IMG/VR virus record: IMGVR_UViG_3300006224_000037
Coordinates: 1 to 24,611 of that record
DNA length: 24,611 nt
Direction: 5' to 3' (one strand)
Source: a virus
Shown piece after piece: positions 5,917 to 14,194 of the stretch (its first letter is position 1; every line of letters begins with the position of its first letter). Position numbers and translations under genes: made by a program. Below the pieces are notes generated by a model. The model saw nothing but the letters and a program-made list of their open reading frames with translations. It was not told where the DNA came from and did not search any database.

Positions 5917-8900
5917 TTAGCTCCCCAGCGTCATGGTCACGTAGTACCACGTCGAGCCGTTCCGCAGATACAGCCTCGGCGTCGTGTCAGGGCCGAAGTA
6001 CATCTTCCAGCGGCTGCCGACCGTGTCTTTGTCCTGAATCCAGATGCCGTCATCGGAAGTACCGCTCGACCAGTTGTCTCCCGGCTTCAATGCGCCGTAC
6101 GTCTTGACAGTAGTGGTGTCCGCGTCTATGTCAACGCCTATAGTTTCTGAGTTGTTGCCCAGCCAGACACGGTTGGCTCCAGCATCCATGAGCAGATATG
6201 GGTTACTGGTAGAGCCAAGCTTTATTTCTGCGGTCTGAGTCCCGATTAGTTCGATGTAATCGGACTGCGACTTCACCCTTGTGACACCACTCGTGTAGCC
6301 GATTAGCGAAAGGTTCGCTGAAAGCCCGCTCGTATATACGATGGGGCCGCTCAGTGTGAGATACGCTTCCGAAGTTTGCGAGTCGGTGACTATCGTCCCT
6401 TGAGTATCCTCTGAAGCGTGTCCGGTGTAGAAGTCAATCTGACTTCTGTTCGCCGTGAGAATCTCGATGCGCTCGCCGCTCGTCTCGGTCTTGAAGATGC
6501 CGCCAGTGATTGTCTGGCCGTTGATAGTCCCGCCGTCGAGCACGTCGCAGGAGATGCCGGTCGCGTCTAGATGCTCCGTCGTGATGGTGCCGTCAACGAT
6601 GAGTTCCCCGAGAAGCCTGCGGCGCAGGAACATCTCGTCCACGTAGAGGTAGTTCGCGGAGCCGATATCGGTCGTCTCAAGCTGAATCTGGATGTAGGCC
6701 GCGCCGTCCGCTCCGACTGTCGCTGGGATGTCGTACCACGGGTTGTCGCTGCCGTCCTTGACCTTGAAGATGGTCGTCCCGTAGCTCGCCGCCGTGACAT
6801 CGTCAGTGGCGACCGTCTCGATGACCGTAGACTTGTCCTGCTTGTAGCAGAGCAGCTTGACGCGCCCCGAGCCGACCGCGCTGCCGAGGCGGGCGCGGCA
6901 CTCGAAGTAGTAGCTCTCGTCGGGGAGCACCGGGATGAACGGCGTCAGGATGGCGCTCGTCGTGCCCGTGGTCACGCCGATGAGGCGGCGGCACTTGCTG
7001 CCCGCGTAGGCGTTGGTGGTCGTCACGCAGCGGAACTCGTAGTCGCTCGCCGTCGAGGTCGTGTCGCGGTTGCCTGGGTCAAGCTCGCTGTTCGGGTTCG
7101 GCATCAGGTTGTCGAAGGAGCCGATGAACATGCTGCGCGACATCAGGGAGTCGGCGGCAATCTCCGTCGCCCCGATGGCGCCGGCGGCGATCATCCCGGC
7201 GGTGATGCTGTTGCCGATGATGGTGTTGCCGCTGATGACGCCGCTCATCTCGCCGGCATCGACCATCGGTGACCATGCGTCGGCCTCCAGCGACCGCTTC
7301 GTGTTCCAGTGATGGACGAGATCGGTGGCGTAGTAGCCCTCGCCGGTCGGCCCTACCTTGAAGTTCTGCACAATCTGAGCGAGCGTCAGGGCGGCGCTGT
7401 AGACGCGCACGCAGGCGATGTCGCCGTCCCAGTATCCACCACCGGCGCCGACGCCGTGTCGCCCGATGAGACTCGTGTCGGTAGCGTTGAAGGTGCCGCC
7501 CGCCACGGTGTCGGAGTCGGCCAGCACGCCGTCCATGTAGACCTTCTGCGTCGAGCCGTCACAGGTCGCGACGTAGTGGTGCCAGTTGCCGTCGTCGCAG
7601 CCCCAGTCGCCGCTCGGCATCGAGGTCACGGTGGCAGAGGAGTCCTTCTGGATGGTGACGGGACGCAGGCCGCTGGAGGTGCCGAGGCCGCAATACTGCG
7701 TCCCTGAATCCCAACCGTGCCAGATGATGTAGCCGGTATGGGCACAGTCGGTCGTATTACGCGCCCAACCCTCCAGCGTGTAGACCTTGTCGTTCGTCTC
7801 AGTGATAGCCGTGAGGTCTACATGGTCGTCAACGTAGTCGAAGGCGAGGCAGTACGGGTCTGCCCCGGTGCCGGTGCCCTTCCAGCCGCTCGCGGTGGTG
7901 TAGGCGAAGCCGTCGAGGGTGCCGTTGTTGGTGCCGACGAGGTCGTACCACGTACCCTTGTTGGTGTGCGTGTTCGTGTTCGGCCCGCCGCCGCTGTTGC
8001 GGTAGAGCCTCCGGTCGGTGGTCAGGAAGACCATCGTCCCGACTGGGAACTCTTCAGCGGGTGGCGTCTCGGGCAGGGTAGGCAGCGTGTCCACCACGAC
8101 CGGTGGCCTGATACCGGCGGCGAACATCTTCATCGAGTTGATGGCCTCTTCGGCGATCTCGTCGGCCACCGTCATCAGGGCGACACCGGAGACGATGTTG
8201 CTCATCGCGGAGCGGTTGCCGAAGACGTCCACCGTCTTGACGCCGTAGTACTTGGTGCCGTCCGCGTAGTCCTGCTTGATGGTCATCACGGTCGCTCCGG
8301 TGACGGCGATGACTATGGTCGGCGTGGGTGTAGCGCCGCCGTAGACCTCGTAGGTCACGGGGCTGGCCGAGGCGACCTCGTCCCAGAACAAGGTGACGTG
8401 GCCGATGCCGGGGACGATACGCAGGTTGGTCGGCGTGGCGAGGTAGGTGAAATCGTTGCCAGCGCCAGGGTCAGTGGCCGTACCGGAGGGACTGCTGACG
8501 AGGATATCGACGGTATTGTTGGCGACCGGCCCTTCGGGTGCGTAGGCGCGGATCGTCTCGTCACTGAGGACGGTGAAGGCGGCGTCGTAGGACACGACGG
8601 GAGAGCGAGTGTTGAAGGTGACCGAGTTCGCGGTCGCGAAGTAGTCGCCCGTGATGGTGACGATGGTGTTCACCGTGCCGCCCGTGGGCGAGATGCTGGT
8701 GACGACCGGGACGTCCACCTCGGGGTAGGTGAAGTCGTTGGCCGTGCCGGGGTCGGCGCTGCGCCCGTAGGAGTTCTCGACATCGACCTCGACCTCGCCG
8801 CCACCGGGTGGGGCGATTGCCGTGACTTGGGTGTCGGAGTCGATGGTGAACGAGGGTGAGGGCACGTCACCGAACCAGACCACGAAGGTGGTCGCGAACT

Positions 8901-9276
8901 TCGTCCCGGTGATGACGACGCTGTCACCACCGCGCCCGTCCTCGTAGGCACTTTGGGTCGGGACGATGCCCGTGACCGTGGGAGCAGAACCTCCGGTGCC
9001 GCCGGGGCCGCCGATGTAGGTCGCGTAGTCCCAGCCCGAGGTCAGCGTCCCGGTGCCGTCGCCGTTCTTGACCGTGACGTTGAGGTCGGTGCCGGTGCCT
9101 GACGGGACGTAGGCGATGAGATCCGTCTCGGAGACGACGACGAAGTTGGTGCCGACGTCGTAGGTGCCGAACTTGACCTCGTAGACGTCCTCGCCGAAGT
9201 TGCTCCCGGTGATGACGACTTGGGTGCCGGGAGGGCCACTGCCGGGGTTGATGCCGGTGACGGTCGGAGTAGCCAT
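5917..9276 (-). CDS. large tail fibre/receptor-binding protein with IPT/TIG, FN3-like and LamG domains, 1119 aa
   Basis: Domains in order: three IPT/TIG Ig-like domains at about residues 1-87, 99-188 and 190-282, each with the PTVTGI(N/V)P start and VVITGxxF core; an FN3-like domain at about 283-370 (PTNLRIVPGIGHVTLFWDEV); a linker with FPVGTMVFLTTDRRLYRNSG; a LamG/concanavalin-like domain at about 433-655 (YVDDHVDLTAI, DDGNWHHYVATCDGSTQKVY, GDIACVRVYSAALT); a spacer of short repeats of the type found near host-specificity protein ends (ISGNTIIGNSITAGMIAAGA); a second jelly-roll-like domain at about 720-880 (YYFECRARLGS, YIQIQLETTDIGSANYLYVD); and a C-terminal beta-helix-like region. It would form the adhesin of the tail tip and bind surface polysaccharide. 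ATG 9274-9276 overlaps the preceding stop (TGATG). The C-terminal coding DNA is clearly lower in GC than its neighbours. Confidence 0.82.
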   Translation of the reverse strand: MATPTVTGINPGSGPPGTQVVITGSNFGEDVYEVKFGTYDVGTNFVVVSETDLIAYVPSGTGTDLNVTVKNGDGTGTLTSGWDYATYIGGPGGTGGSAPTVTGIVPTQSAYEDGRGGDSVVITGTKFATTFVVWFGDVPSPSFTIDSDTQVTAIAPPGGGEVEVDVENSYGRSADPGTANDFTYPEVDVPVVTSISPTGGTVNTIVTITGDYFATANSVTFNTRSPVVSYDAAFTVLSDETIRAYAPEGPVANNTVDILVSSPSGTATDPGAGNDFTYLATPTNLRIVPGIGHVTLFWDEVASASPVTYEVYGGATPTPTIVIAVTGATVMTIKQDYADGTKYYGVKTVDVFGNRSAMSNIVSGVALMTVADEIAEEAINSMKMFAAGIRPPVVVDTLPTLPETPPAEEFPVGTMVFLTTDRRLYRNSGGGPNTNTHTNKGTWYDLVGTNNGTLDGFAYTTASGWKGTGTGADPYCLAFDYVDDHVDLTAITETNDKVYTLEGWARNTTDCAHTGYIIWHGWDSGTQYCGLGTSSGLRPVTIQKDSSATVTSMPSGDWGCDDGNWHHYVATCDGSTQKVYMDGVLADSDTVAGGTFNATDTSLIGRHGVGAGGGYWDGDIACVRVYSAALTLAQIVQNFKVGPTGEGYYATDLVHHWNTKRSLEADAWSPMVDAGEMSGVISGNTIIGNSITAGMIAAGAIGATEIAADSLMSRSMFIGSFDNLMPNPNSELDPGNRDTTSTASDYEFRCVTTTNAYAGSKCRRLIGVTTGTTSAILTPFIPVLPDESYYFECRARLGSAVGSGRVKLLCYKQDKSTVIETVATDDVTAASYGTTIFKVKDGSDNPWYDIPATVGADGAAYIQIQLETTDIGSANYLYVDEMFLRRRLLGELIVDGTITTEHLDATGISCDVLDGGTINGQTITGGIFKTETSGERIEILTANRSQIDFYTGHASEDTQGTIVTDSQTSEAYLTLSGPIVYTSGLSANLSLIGYTSGVTRVKSQSDYIELIGTQTAEIKLGSTSNPYLLMDAGANRVWLGNNSETIGVDIDADTTTVKTYGALKPGDNWSSGTSDDGIWIQDKDTVGSRWKMYFGPDTTPRLYLRNGSTWYYVTMTLGS

Positions 9277-10889
9277 CAGGGCTCCCTCATCAGGACGAGC
9301 GTGAAGTAGGCGTGGAAGCCAAGCTGGTAGAGCGGATCGCGCTCGATGGTCACGGGCCTCGATGAGCGCACGATGTTGTAGGACTCATCGATGCCGATGG
9401 TCAGCGTGTTCGTCTGCTTGTCCACCTCAGTCCAGAGGTCGAGCAGCTTGGTGTCGAGGTCGGCGAGGTCGGCGCCCTTGACGCGCATCGGGATGGTGAC
9501 CGGCACGAGGCCACTGTGATGCACGTTGACCTGGGCATTGGCGACCGAGGAGGCGTACGAGGGCGCCTCCTCCCAGACCGTCTGGCGCTGGCCGGTGCTG
9601 ACGCCGGTGCCGTCCACGAAGTAGTTGACCTGATCGTTGAGTTCCATGTTGCCGAGTATCACACTTGCGGTGCTCGCTACTGGCTCCTCGCTCTGGAACT
9701 CCCAGATCTCGGTCATCGTCTTCGGCGTGATGCCCTTGCCGTCGATGTAGTCGAGGAGGTCGAGGTAGTCGTCCTCCGTCCAGTCGTAGGCGCCGGGGCT
9801 GGGGATGAGGTCTTCGACCTCGATGAAGAGGGCGCCGCCGCGGGCGACCGCGGTATCGACCGCCGCCTCGGCCGTCGCCAGCGTGACGGTGTTGCCGAGG
9901 AAGAGCACGGGCAGGTTGTAGACCGCGTCGAAGGGCATCGCGTTGGCGGTGTTCTCTGATCCCGAACTGGAGCGCACCGTGAGCAGGATGCGGTGCGCGG
10001 CGAGCACCTCGTGGATCTCGGGGGCCGTCGCCCGCCAGGAGTTGACGCCCAAGAGGAAGCGGAACGGCCCCCAGCCGTAGTAGCCGGCGTAGGTCATGTA
10101 GTAGTCGAGCACGGCGTGCTGGATGCGGCCGTCGTAGCGCGTGTAGGCCGTGTGCGACCACGTCGGATCGAGCAGTTCGAGTTGTGCCAGTTCCCCGAGC
10201 AGTTCCCAGCCCATGTTCCTGAGCATCTCGTACTCGCCGGCCGTCATCCGATCCGCGTCGTCCATGCTGAACAGGTCGATCGGCAGGTTCGCCTTCCAGC
10301 CCTTGTCCTCGAGGGCCGGCAGCGCCGTCAGGGGGCCGTGCTTGGCGTTGCCGAACATCAGCACCACGGCGGGCGTCGTCGTCACGCCGCCCGTGAGCGA
10401 GTCGAAGTAGACCGAGGGCGCGGCGCCCGTCCACTGCGGGGTGAGGCCGACGCGCAGGCGCAGCATCGTGTTGCTCCACGACTCGCTGCCGGTGTTCGTC
10501 CAGTCGGACTCTGCGACGTGGATGCGGTTCCAGCCGTCGTGGAGGTTGGTGACGGTCTGGAACTTGAACGACTTCGAGAAGTCGGTGGTCGAGGACACCT
10601 CGATGGTCACCTTGGAGATGCCGTTCGGCCCCGCGGCGTTGAGGCTCGCGTAGCAGGCGAGTTCGATGCCGCTCTTGTCGCCGCTCATGTCGCGCGAGAT
10701 GGTCTTGGTCGCGTAGTAGGTGGTGCCCGAGGCGCCGGTCGTCCCGAGGGCGAGGCGCAGGGAGAGCTTGCCGACCGTCTCCGACACCCAGGCGAGCGCC
10801 TTGCTCAGGCCGCTGTCGAGCGTCCAGTCGGTGTCGTCGGTGAAGTCCTCGAAGACCGTCCCCTCGGTGATGATGCAAGGAGGGGTCAC
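9276..10889 (-). CDS. enlarged distal-tail paralogue with degenerate polysaccharide-deacetylase-like domain, 537 aa
   Basis: Three parts are visible. Residues about 8-170 are a beta-sandwich with a DGWNRIHVAESDW core and a YFDSL strand, like a carbohydrate-binding module. Residues about 173-400 follow the NodB/polysaccharide deacetylase plan, but the catalytic positions differ: the TFDDG motif is LMFGNAKHG (177-185), the GHExxxH motif is GWELLGEL (227-234), and the late LxHDI motif is LFIEVEDLI. The PFRFLLG and LLDYIDGKGITPKTMTEIWE segments keep the fold's skeleton. Residues about 408-537 are a paralogue of the 129-aa protein encoded just upstream. Deacetylation is therefore unlikely; glycan binding is the better guess. 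The GTG start (10887-10889) directly follows the preceding TAA. Confidence 0.62.
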   Translation of the reverse strand: MTPPCIITEGTVFEDFTDDTDWTLDSGLSKALAWVSETVGKLSLRLALGTTGASGTTYYATKTISRDMSGDKSGIELACYASLNAAGPNGISKVTIEVSSTTDFSKSFKFQTVTNLHDGWNRIHVAESDWTNTGSESWSNTMLRLRVGLTPQWTGAAPSVYFDSLTGGVTTTPAVVLMFGNAKHGPLTALPALEDKGWKANLPIDLFSMDDADRMTAGEYEMLRNMGWELLGELAQLELLDPTWSHTAYTRYDGRIQHAVLDYYMTYAGYYGWGPFRFLLGVNSWRATAPEIHEVLAAHRILLTVRSSSGSENTANAMPFDAVYNLPVLFLGNTVTLATAEAAVDTAVARGGALFIEVEDLIPSPGAYDWTEDDYLDLLDYIDGKGITPKTMTEIWEFQSEEPVASTASVILGNMELNDQVNYFVDGTGVSTGQRQTVWEEAPSYASSVANAQVNVHHSGLVPVTIPMRVKGADLADLDTKLLDLWTEVDKQTNTLTIGIDESYNIVRSSRPVTIERDPLYQLGFHAYFTLVLMREP

Positions 10890-11279
10890 TTACGGCGTCC
10901 TCATCAGCACCAGCGTGAAACGAGCGTAGAAGCCGAGTTGGAACTGGGGATCGCGCTCGATCGTCTCGGGGCGCGTCGAGTAGACGATGTCGAAGCTCTC
11001 GGAGTCCCAGGTGAGGGTGTTCGAGGACTTGTCCACCTCCACCCAGAGCGCCGCCAGCTTGGAGAGCAGATCGGAGACGGAGGAGCCCTTGACCATCATC
11101 GGGATGCTGATCGGGATGAGCGCCTTCTGGACGTGGACGTTGACCTGAGCGTTGGCCGCGCCGGTGTAGTTGGGCACCTCCTCCCAGGTGGTCTGCGGCT
11201 CCGAGAGGTTGACGCCCTCGTTGAGGACGAAGTAGTTGACCTTGTCGTTGAGGCCGAGCGTGCCCAGCGTGATCGCCAT
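10890..11279 (-). CDS. distal tail protein-like (Dit-type), 129 aa
   Basis: This compact protein follows the tape measure gene directly, the usual place of the distal tail component that caps the tube and anchors the tip. It shows the expected plan: an N-terminal strand LGTLGLNDKVNYFV, a central ANAQVNVHV and IPISIPMMVKG region, an amphipathic helix SDLLSKLAALWVEVDK, and a final TIERDPQFQLGFYARFTLVL strand pair. More than half the residues are identical by eye to the C-terminal 130 residues of the 537-aa protein encoded next. The ATG (11277-11279) overlaps the tape measure TGA by one base. Whether this copy or its enlarged neighbour forms the tail-end ring cannot be told from sequence. Confidence 0.65.
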   Translation of the reverse strand: MAITLGTLGLNDKVNYFVLNEGVNLSEPQTTWEEVPNYTGAANAQVNVHVQKALIPISIPMMVKGSSVSDLLSKLAALWVEVDKSSNTLTWDSESFDIVYSTRPETIERDPQFQLGFYARFTLVLMRTP

Positions 11280-14194
11280 CAGAGGTGCGCCCTTCCGCGC
11301 TCACGGCGCCGCTGCGCGAGCCGCGTGCCGTGCTCGATGTAGGGGCGCATCGTGCTCCCGAACCGCTCGAGGTCGCTGACGACGACGCCCTGCGGCAGCG
11401 TCATGTGGTTGTGGTAGTGGACTTCGGCGGGGCCGGCGGCAACGACCGCCTGCCGCGGCTCCTTGACGCCCGAGACGGTGGGCCGCTGCTCGATGTACTT
11501 CGAGAGGCCCGAGGCGGCCAGTAGCTGCGCCGCCCTGTTGGGCTTGGTCAGCGGGATGATGACCTCGGGGCCTTCCTCGCCCACGAGGGTCACCTTCGGC
11601 TTGGTGTAGATGCCGCCCCAGGCGTCTCTATCGATGGGCGTCTTGCTGGTCGTGATGGCGATATTGACCACGCTGGGGATGGACTGGATGCTGCTGATGA
11701 CGCTCTGGACGCCCGCGTCGAAGTCAGTCGTGTCGAGGCCGACCGCCGGCTTGACGGTGCGATCACTGAGCTTCGTGAGTTGCGTGTTGGCGTTCTTGAG
11801 CGCCGCATCGAGCTTGTCCTTCTTGGCCTTGAGTTCGGTAGTCCACCCAGTCCTCTTTGCCCGCGCGCTGATGCGCTCGATCTCGCCCTCGATTTCATTG
11901 ATGCCCTTCTTGACGCGCTCCTTCCTGACCTCGATGGTCAGTTCGCGCGTCCTGGTGACATCGTTGATCCACTTGTTCATGCGGTTGATGTCGCCCTTGA
12001 AGTCCTTGTCGGCGAAGTCGATCTTCGGCGGCTTGACCTTCGGAAGACCCTTCTGGATGAGCCCCCAGTTGAAGAGGATCTGCTGCTTGGGCGTCATGTC
12101 GGCGAGGAACTTCGCCTTCTCGGTGCGTGACATCGCCTTCCAGGTGATGGGGATCTTGGGCGGTGGCATGACCTTCTCGAAGATATCGGTGATCTTCATC
12201 GCCTGAAGCGTGAGTTGTTTCTGCGAGACGTCGGGCATGATGTGCGCCGCGATGGGCAGGCCGATGTCGCCGGCCCCGGTCGCCCCGCTCTTGATCTGAT
12301 CCGCGATGGATTCCCAGTACTCCGCGCCGTGAGCCGGGGCGATGTTGATCTTCCAGCGGTCGTCGTCCTTGACGTAGTCGCTCAGGGAGTAGAGTTCGTA
12401 CCACGCATCGACGGCATCGACGGTCAGCACGATCTTGCCCTCGTCCTTGAGACGATTGATGCGCTCGCGCACCGCAGGGAGGTCAGTGTCCTTGGCGATG
12501 ATCCTGATGGGGATATCGACCTTGCTCTCTTTGGCCGTCTTCTTGATGCGAGCAATCATGTCCTCGAAGGCTGGCGGGCCTTCGTCCATCTGCTGCTTCC
12601 ACTTACGGAAGGCGAGGCCACCGACGAGGCCGACGCCGGCGGCGGCAGCGATGGCACCGAAGGCCGCCACGGCGGTCGTACCGAAGATCTTCGTCGCCAG
12701 ACTGGCGCCACCCACTGCCCCGGTGTACTGCGAGTAGTAGCGCGTCTGGAGGATGCGCTGGAGCGTCGAGGCGGCCATCACGTTGTTGGCCGCCTTGGTC
12801 GCTGCGGCGCGCGTGCCGGTCGCGCCGGCGACCGCAGCCTCTGAGGCCGCGACCGCGCTGTTCGAGGCCACGAGCGTGGCGTTGCTCGCCGTCTCGACCG
12901 CAGATGCCGCGACGGCGGCAGCGCGCTTCACCGCGATGAGGCCGATGGCGCGCATGACCGAGCCGGCGACAGAGAGCAGGGGCATCATCGCCGCCGTGAT
13001 GGCGAGGAAGCCCACCGTCACCTTCTGCATCGTCGGAGAGAGCTTCTCGAAGACGCCGACGAGGTCGCCGAACCACGTCACCAACTTGGTCACCAGCGGC
13101 AGGACGACGGCGCCGACCTCGATGAAGGCGCTTTTCAGCGTATTGAGGGCGCGGTTGAACTTGGCGACGTCGCTCTGGGCGGCCGTCCTGTACGTCTCGT
13201 TGAGCTTGCCCTGCGAGTCGCTGACGCGCTCGATGATCTCCAGGTTCTTCTCGTAGTTCGCCCCGAGGAGGCTCATCACGCCGGTGGTCGCGCGCACGTT
13301 GGGGATGATCTTCCGCAACGAGAGCATGTTGTGGTCGGTCGCCTCCCAGAGCATCTTCAACGTCGGCAGGAGCCCCTTCTCGGCGATCGACTTGGTGACT
13401 TCCTGGTAGGTCAGGCCGAGCGTCTTCAGTTCATCGATGCTCATCTTCGCCGGCGAGACGAGGGCGACCATCGTGCCGCGCAGGGCGGTCACGGCCTCGG
13501 CGCTGGAGAGGCCGCCGAGGGTCAGGGCGGCGACGTTGCCGCCGAGTTCCTCGAGGCCGACCTTGAGTTGGTTGGCGATCGGCATGATGCGCCCGAGCGA
13601 GGAGGCCAGCGCCGTAGGCTCGGCCTTGCCGACCTCGATGGTACGCATGAGGATGTCCATCGCCTGGGTGGCGTTGTACGTCTCGTGGCCGTAGCTGTTC
13701 ATGGCGCTGGTCACGACGTCGGCCAGCGTGGTGATGTCGCCCATGCCGGCGACGCTCGCCTTCATCGAGACGCGCAGGGCGTTCATCGCCTCCTTGGCGT
13801 CGAGGCCCGAGGAGGCGAGGAAGTAGAAGGCTTCAGCCGCGGCCTGCGGCCCGCCGACGTTGCCGATCTCGGCCGACGCGGCGCGGATCTCGTCGCTGAA
13901 GCGTGCCGCCTGATCGGCCGAGAGGCCGGTCAGGTTCTGCACCTGGATCATCGCCTTCTGATACTGGTATGAGGCGTAGGTCGCATACCCAAGACCGGCG
14001 ACGACGGGCAGCGTGTAGTACTGCGTCATCGTGCGGCCGACGTTCTGCATGGCGAGGCCGGTCTTGCCGAGGGTGCGCTCGACACCCTTCGCCATCGAGG
14101 CGGTCTTGGCGTTCGTCTCCGCGACGCCCTTGGACACCCCGGTGGTGTCCATCGTCGTGCGGATGATGAGTTCGCCGTAGAAGCTTGCGGCCAT
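11279..14194 (-). CDS. tape measure protein, 971 aa
   Basis: This is one of the two longest genes in the window and sits directly after the frameshifted chaperone pair, as in other siphophages. Residues about 60-310 fit the TP901-type phage tail tape measure domain (QVQNLTGLSADQAARFSDEI, the LASSLGRIMPIANQLKVGLE segment, and AEAVTALRGTMVAL). Hydrophobic stretches lie at about 390-420 (VGFLAITAAMMPLLSVAGSV) and about 505-525 (AVAAFGAIAAAAGVGLVGGL). The distal third has a charged coiled coil (about 760-830), then a beta-rich tail with GEEGPEVIIPLTKPNRA, a motif common near tape measure ends. The basic C-terminus is QRRRERGRAHL. Using the usual 1.5 angstrom per residue, it predicts a tail of roughly 145 nm. 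No peptidoglycan hydrolase domain was seen. The ATG (14192-14194) overlaps the chaperone stop (TGATG). Confidence 0.92.
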   Translation of the reverse strand: MAASFYGELIIRTTMDTTGVSKGVAETNAKTASMAKGVERTLGKTGLAMQNVGRTMTQYYTLPVVAGLGYATYASYQYQKAMIQVQNLTGLSADQAARFSDEIRAASAEIGNVGGPQAAAEAFYFLASSGLDAKEAMNALRVSMKASVAGMGDITTLADVVTSAMNSYGHETYNATQAMDILMRTIEVGKAEPTALASSLGRIMPIANQLKVGLEELGGNVAALTLGGLSSAEAVTALRGTMVALVSPAKMSIDELKTLGLTYQEVTKSIAEKGLLPTLKMLWEATDHNMLSLRKIIPNVRATTGVMSLLGANYEKNLEIIERVSDSQGKLNETYRTAAQSDVAKFNRALNTLKSAFIEVGAVVLPLVTKLVTWFGDLVGVFEKLSPTMQKVTVGFLAITAAMMPLLSVAGSVMRAIGLIAVKRAAAVAASAVETASNATLVASNSAVAASEAAVAGATGTRAAATKAANNVMAASTLQRILQTRYYSQYTGAVGGASLATKIFGTTAVAAFGAIAAAAGVGLVGGLAFRKWKQQMDEGPPAFEDMIARIKKTAKESKVDIPIRIIAKDTDLPAVRERINRLKDEGKIVLTVDAVDAWYELYSLSDYVKDDDRWKINIAPAHGAEYWESIADQIKSGATGAGDIGLPIAAHIMPDVSQKQLTLQAMKITDIFEKVMPPPKIPITWKAMSRTEKAKFLADMTPKQQILFNWGLIQKGLPKVKPPKIDFADKDFKGDINRMNKWINDVTRTRELTIEVRKERVKKGINEIEGEIERISARAKRTGWTTELKAKKDKLDAALKNANTQLTKLSDRTVKPAVGLDTTDFDAGVQSVISSIQSIPSVVNIAITTSKTPIDRDAWGGIYTKPKVTLVGEEGPEVIIPLTKPNRAAQLLAASGLSKYIEQRPTVSGVKEPRQAVVAAGPAEVHYHNHMTLPQGVVVSDLERFGSTMRPYIEHGTRLAQRRRERGRAHL

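Noticed and set aside
7717-8859. A 380-codon plus-strand frame antisense to the fibre gene
   Set aside because: Composition is Val/Gly/Asp/Arg shadow with no motif. The minus strand encodes IPT, FN3-like and LamG domains here.
9276-10889. Active polysaccharide deacetylase
   Set aside because: All three expected catalytic motifs have lost their Asp and His residues, so enzymatic activity is not supported.
9427-11304. A 625-codon minus-strand frame spanning both distal-tail genes
   Set aside because: His/Arg/Pro-rich shadow frame running through two genes that have clear homology to each other in the correct frame.
9993-11342. A 449-codon plus-strand frame
   Set aside because: Antisense shadow of the distal-tail and tape measure genes, with no recognisable domain or ribosome binding site pattern.
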